NCBI GenBank assembly: GCA_012965075.1
Contig: DTSY01000058.1
Location: 1 to 10,664, forward strand
DNA from: Gammaproteobacteria bacterium
Lineage (GTDB): Bacteria; Pseudomonadota; Gammaproteobacteria; Magnimaribacterales; Magnimaribacteraceae
Reading direction: 5' to 3'
DNA: 10,664 bases
Below, piece by piece: positions 8,130 to 10,664 of this stretch (positions are counted from its first letter, which is position 1; every line of letters starts with the position of its first letter). The notes below the pieces were generated by a model that saw nothing but the letters and a program-made list of their open reading frames with translations, did no database searches and was not told where the DNA came from. A program made the position numbers and the translations under genes.

Positions 8130-8158
8130 TTTATACAGTAAAAGAATGCTATAAACAA
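8130..8158 (-). promoter_or_regulatory. Candidate sigma70 promoter of the receptor-hyuAB operon
   Basis: On the minus strand, TTGTTT (8153-8158) and TATAAA (8130-8135) are separated by exactly 17 bases. The -10 box matches the consensus at five of six positions; the -35 keeps the TTG core. Transcription would start near 8123, about 25 bases before the receptor ATG. The surroundings are AT-rich, so chance matches are common, but position and spacing suit a promoter for the four-gene operon. I saw no convincing operator palindrome, and no equally good promoter for the divergent CoA transferase gene. Confidence 0.45.
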
Positions 8159-8231
8159 TCATTATTAATTAGAGTAATAAAGTATTTATTGGTAGTATTT
8201 TTTTCTAATCTCAAGGATAGATAATAAAAAC

Positions 8232-9452
8232 ATGTTAGAGACTACAAAACCCTTAAAAAACATCAAAGTCTTGGACCTTACACATATGTTGTCAGGACCC
8301 TATGGAGGAATGATCCTTGCAGACCTAGGTTGCGAGGTGATTAAGGTGGAGCCCCCTATTAAAGGTGAGGGAACAAGGCGTTTGCTCGAAAATGATCCAG
8401 ACTATTCTTTTAATGGAATGGGTGCTTATTTTTATACTCTTAATAGAAACAAAAAAAGTCTTTCGTTGGACTTAAAAAAACCAGAAGGCTTAAAAATTTT
8501 CTATGAGCTAGCTAAAAAAGCAGACGTTATAATCAGTAATTTCTCAGCTGGTGTTACTAAAAAACTAAAAATTGATTTTGAAACTTTAAAGGCCATTAAT
8601 CCAAAGATAATTACCTGCACCGTAAGTGGCTTTGGCGAATCAGGGCCTAACTTTAAAAGACCTGCCTTTGATCAAATTGCTCAAGCGCTTGGTGGAGGCA
8701 TGTCTATTACTGGGCTCTCCTCTTCTCAACCGATGAGAGCCGGAATCCCTATTGGCGATTTAAGTGGCGGCATGTTTGCTGTGATGGGTATTCAGGCTGC
8801 CATTATTAACAGAGCCAATACAGGAATTGGTCAGCATGTAGATATTTCAATGCTTGATTGTCAAATCTCAATGCTAAATTACATGGCGACCATGCAAACT
8901 ATGTCAGGAATAGTGCCTGAGCCTATTGGGAATTCTCATTTTGTTCACATGCCTTATAATTCATTTCTTACCAAAGATTACCCTATAGTGATTGCAGCGG
9001 TTGGAGATCAGTTCTGGCCAAGGCTTTTAAAATTATTCAATAACTTAGAATTACAAGACCCAAAATACATAACTGCATATGAAAGACAAAAAGATAAGGA
9101 TAAGCTTGAAAAAATTATTCAGGAAGAGTTAATAAAAGAAAAATCTGATTATTGGCTGAACTTATTAGAGAAAGAATCTGTTCCATGCGCAAGAGTAAAT
9201 AATATTGAGCAAGCTATAAATGATGAGCAAATAAGACACAGGAACATGTTAGTTGATGTGCCTCATCCAGATGGAGGTTCTGTAAAAATTCCAGGTAATC
9301 CGATTAAGTTGTCAGAAGTGACAAATGAAGAATTTCTTGCTCCTCCTCTTTTGGGAGAGCACACTAAAGAAGTTTTAAATGAGTGGTTGGGGTATTCAGA
9401 TGAAGATTTGGAGTCCTTAGATAAGCTGCAAATAATTGAGATGCTTAAATGA
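8232..9452 (+). CDS. CaiB/BaiF family (class III) CoA transferase
   Basis: This 406-residue cytoplasmic enzyme should move CoA between a donor acyl-CoA and a carboxylic acid. Family features are the N-terminal PLKNIKVLDLTHMLSGPYGG (7-26), the CoA-binding DLGCEVIKVEPP (31-42), NRNKKSLSLDLK (71-82), VSGFGESGP (131-139), FDQIAQALGGGMSITG (146-161) and GIPIGDLSGGMFAVMG (171-186). D176 in IGDLSGG corresponds to the catalytic aspartate of formyl-CoA transferase (D169) that forms the acyl anhydride. The length is normal. A weak AAGGA lies 14 bases before the ATG. The stop overlaps the start of the HMG-CoA-lyase-like gene (ATGA), so the pair is translationally coupled. This pairing suggests the transferase makes the lyase's CoA substrate, as succinyl-CoA:hydroxymethylglutarate or itaconate/citramalate CoA transferases do. 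The exact acid is unknown. Confidence 0.94.
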   Translation: MLETTKPLKNIKVLDLTHMLSGPYGGMILADLGCEVIKVEPPIKGEGTRRLLENDPDYSFNGMGAYFYTLNRNKKSLSLDLKKPEGLKIFYELAKKADVIISNFSAGVTKKLKIDFETLKAINPKIITCTVSGFGESGPNFKRPAFDQIAQALGGGMSITGLSSSQPMRAGIPIGDLSGGMFAVMGIQAAIINRANTGIGQHVDISMLDCQISMLNYMATMQTMSGIVPEPIGNSHFVHMPYNSFLTKDYPIVIAAVGDQFWPRLLKLFNNLELQDPKYITAYERQKDKDKLEKIIQEELIKEKSDYWLNLLEKESVPCARVNNIEQAINDEQIRHRNMLVDVPHPDGGSVKIPGNPIKLSEVTNEEFLAPPLLGEHTKEVLNEWLGYSDEDLESLDKLQIIEMLK

Positions 9453-10348
9453 ATTCAGAATTTGTCTACATCAATGAAGTTGGACCTAGAGATGGTCTAC
9501 AGAACCAAAAAACAATCTTAGACTCGGAGGCTCGCCTCGAGCTTATAAATTATCTTATAGATGCAAAACTTCCAGGTATAGAAGTTGCCAGTTTTGTTAA
9601 CCCAAAAGCTGTACCAGCAATGGAAGGAGCTCGTGAGATTATTAAAGGCTTGGTTCATACTAAAGGTTGTGAGATTTCTGTGTTAGTTCCAAACATGAAA
9701 GGCTTTGAGATGGCGCATGAAGCGGGTGCAGAAATCATCACGGTTGTTCCATCTGCAACAGAGACGATGAATCAAAAAAATATAAATATGGGGTTAGAGG
9801 AAACCATTGAAAGCTCTTGCAACATCATAAAAAGTGCTAAAAGTTCAAATCTGAAAACTCGCGCATATGTTTCAGTTGCATGGGAATGCCCTTATGAAGG
9901 AAAGGTTGAAGGCTCAACCGTCCTCAATATAGCAAATCAATTACTAAGCGCCGGCGCAGATGAAATTATTCTTGCCGATACAATTGGAGCAGCGAATCCA
10001 GCAAGTGTGGGCTCATTATTTAAGAAATGTGTTGAAGAATTTGATCATAATATTCTGTCAGGTCACTTTCACGACACTCGAGCCATGGCATTGGCCAATG
10101 TATGCGCAGCACTTGCAGAGGGAATAAGAAAATTTGATAGCTGCATAGGGGGTTTAGGCGGATGTCCATTCGCTCCTGGCGCAGCAGGAAATCTTGCTAC
10201 AGAAGATCTAGCCAACATGCTTAATCAGATGGGATATGAAACTGATGTAGATCTCCAAAAACTATCCGAGATAGTGGGTTATTGTTCAGATCAACTAAAA
10301 GCGCCCCTTGGCGGAAGAATGTCAGCGTGGCTTTCAAAAGAAAAATAA
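9449..10348 (+). CDS. Hydroxymethylglutaryl-CoA lyase family enzyme
   Basis: This 299-residue TIM-barrel aldol-type lyase should split a 3-hydroxy-3-methyl acyl-CoA; in the case of HMG-CoA it gives acetoacetate and acetyl-CoA. With a constant offset of 27 from human HMGCL the active site lines up: R14 and D15 (VGPRDGLQ), E45, metal ligands H206 and H208 (GHFHDTRAMALAN), C239 in the signature GGLGGCPFAPGAAGN, N248 and E252. All catalytic and metal-binding positions are kept. The segment SFVNPKAVPAM (48-58) differs from the SPKWVPQM of true HMG-CoA lyases in lacking the Trp, so the natural substrate could be a related hydroxyacyl-CoA. The start overlaps the CoA transferase stop by four bases and has only a weak GAG upstream, so it is coupled to it. 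The enzyme probably acts on the transferase's product. Family assignment is firm; the substrate is inferred. Confidence 0.93.
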   Translation: MNSEFVYINEVGPRDGLQNQKTILDSEARLELINYLIDAKLPGIEVASFVNPKAVPAMEGAREIIKGLVHTKGCEISVLVPNMKGFEMAHEAGAEIITVVPSATETMNQKNINMGLEETIESSCNIIKSAKSSNLKTRAYVSVAWECPYEGKVEGSTVLNIANQLLSAGADEIILADTIGAANPASVGSLFKKCVEEFDHNILSGHFHDTRAMALANVCAALAEGIRKFDSCIGGLGGCPFAPGAAGNLATEDLANMLNQMGYETDVDLQKLSEIVGYCSDQLKAPLGGRMSAWLSKEK

Positions 10349-10364
10349 TCTATGTTTCTTAGAA

Positions 10365-10415
10365 TAGAGTTTGTGGTAAGTAGGGTTGTTGGATTGGGTG
10401 GTAATAGAAACTCTA
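10365..10415. repeat. Inverted repeat in the gap between convergent genes
   Basis: TAGAGTTT (10365-10372) and AAACTCTA (10408-10415) form a perfect 8-base inverted repeat with a 35-base spacer, in the 122-base gap between the lyase gene and the convergent dioxygenase gene. A short T run (10427-10431) lies 11 bases further on. It might help end transcription, but the loop is long and the stem is AT-rich, so this is not a classic terminator. Confidence 0.3.
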
Positions 10416-10470
10416 AAACTAGACCCTTTTTAGCTATTCCTCAGTAACCGGGTAAGTTTGGAAGACAATT

Positions 10471-10664
10471 TTAGCGAGGGCGATCTCTGGCTATTGTTAC
10501 ACGACGACCTTTACGTTCCTCAGGCCAGTAATCCCAAATGGCGCGATGCATACAGCACCTGTTGTCCCAAAATGCCATATCGTTAATTGACCAACGAAAC
10601 CTAATCTGATGATTAACGTGTTCGGCGTGTTCGAAAAGCATCGCCAAAACATGATCGCTCTCTG
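10471..10664 (-). CDS. TauD/TfdA-family Fe(II)/2-oxoglutarate dioxygenase, C-terminal part
   Basis: Only the last 63 residues are in the window; the gene continues past the right edge, so there is no start here. It reads ESDHVLAMLFEHAEH, then RFRWSINDMAFWDNRCCMHR, then a Trp-rich stretch and GRRVTIARDRPR before TAA. The W-x-x-N-D-M-A-F-W-D-N-R-x-x-x-H signature is the C-terminal end of TauD/TfdA dioxygenases. The His (39th visible residue) corresponds to the distal iron ligand (TauD H255), and Arg at +11 and +15 match TauD R266 and R270, which bind the 2-oxoglutarate and substrate acids. Such enzymes hydroxylate taurine, alkyl sulfates, phenoxyacetates, carnitine-type compounds and others; the substrate cannot be told from this end. 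By hand count G+C is 92 of 194 bases, rather high for this AT-rich window. It is convergent with the lyase gene. Confidence 0.9.
   Translation of the reverse strand, partial: ESDHVLAMLFEHAEHVNHQIRFRWSINDMAFWDNRCCMHRAIWDYWPEERKGRRVTIARDRPR

Noticed and set aside
7745..8224. Plus-strand open frame of 159 codons over the receptor start and the divergent region.
   Set aside because: It is antisense to the signal peptide, TonB box and plug of the receptor, with no domain of its own; a shadow frame.

Overview
The window looks like a piece of a low-GC, tightly packed marine gammaproteobacterial genome, most like SAR86 or a related oligotrophic lineage. This is inferred from AT-rich sequence and codon use, gene gaps of 1 to 17 bases, a large TonB-dependent receptor built into a catabolic operon, and a class III CoA transferase plus HMG-CoA-lyase-like pair. 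No rRNA or marker gene confirms the taxon.

Layout: (1) 32-859 (+) is a class I SAM-dependent methyltransferase. (2) 860-1104 is a 245-base gap. It holds no intact gene but contains what looks like the decayed remnant of a small helix-turn-helix protein (about 958-1101), interrupted by an in-frame TAG. (3) 1105-8097 (-) is a four-gene block transcribed right to left: TonB-dependent receptor, HyuA, HyuB, and an isochorismatase-family amidohydrolase of the N-carbamoylsarcosine amidase type. The gaps are 17, 1 and 3 bases. (4) 8098-8231 is a divergent intergenic region with a good Shine-Dalgarno and a plausible sigma70 promoter for the receptor operon. (5) 8232-10348 (+) is a CaiB/BaiF CoA transferase overlapping, by ATGA, an HMG-CoA-lyase-family enzyme. 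(6) 10349-10470 is a short gap with one inverted repeat. (7) 10471-10664 (-) is the C-terminal end of a TauD/TfdA-type Fe(II)/2-oxoglutarate dioxygenase that runs off the window.

How they may work together: the minus-strand operon reads as an uptake and degradation unit. An outer-membrane receptor brings in a small molecule, HyuA and HyuB open a cyclic amide or ureide with ATP, and the amidohydrolase removes a carbamoyl or amide group. HyuAB followed by an N-carbamoylsarcosine-amidase-like enzyme resembles the known N-methylhydantoin branch of creatinine breakdown (N-methylhydantoin to N-carbamoylsarcosine to sarcosine, ammonia and CO2). The substrate here is nevertheless unproven. The divergent CoA transferase and lyase would activate a 3-hydroxy-3-methyl-type acid and split it into smaller units, possibly on the carbon skeleton of the same substrate. 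The nearby dioxygenase and methyltransferase fit an accessory catabolic neighbourhood, but nothing in the sequence ties them to the same pathway.
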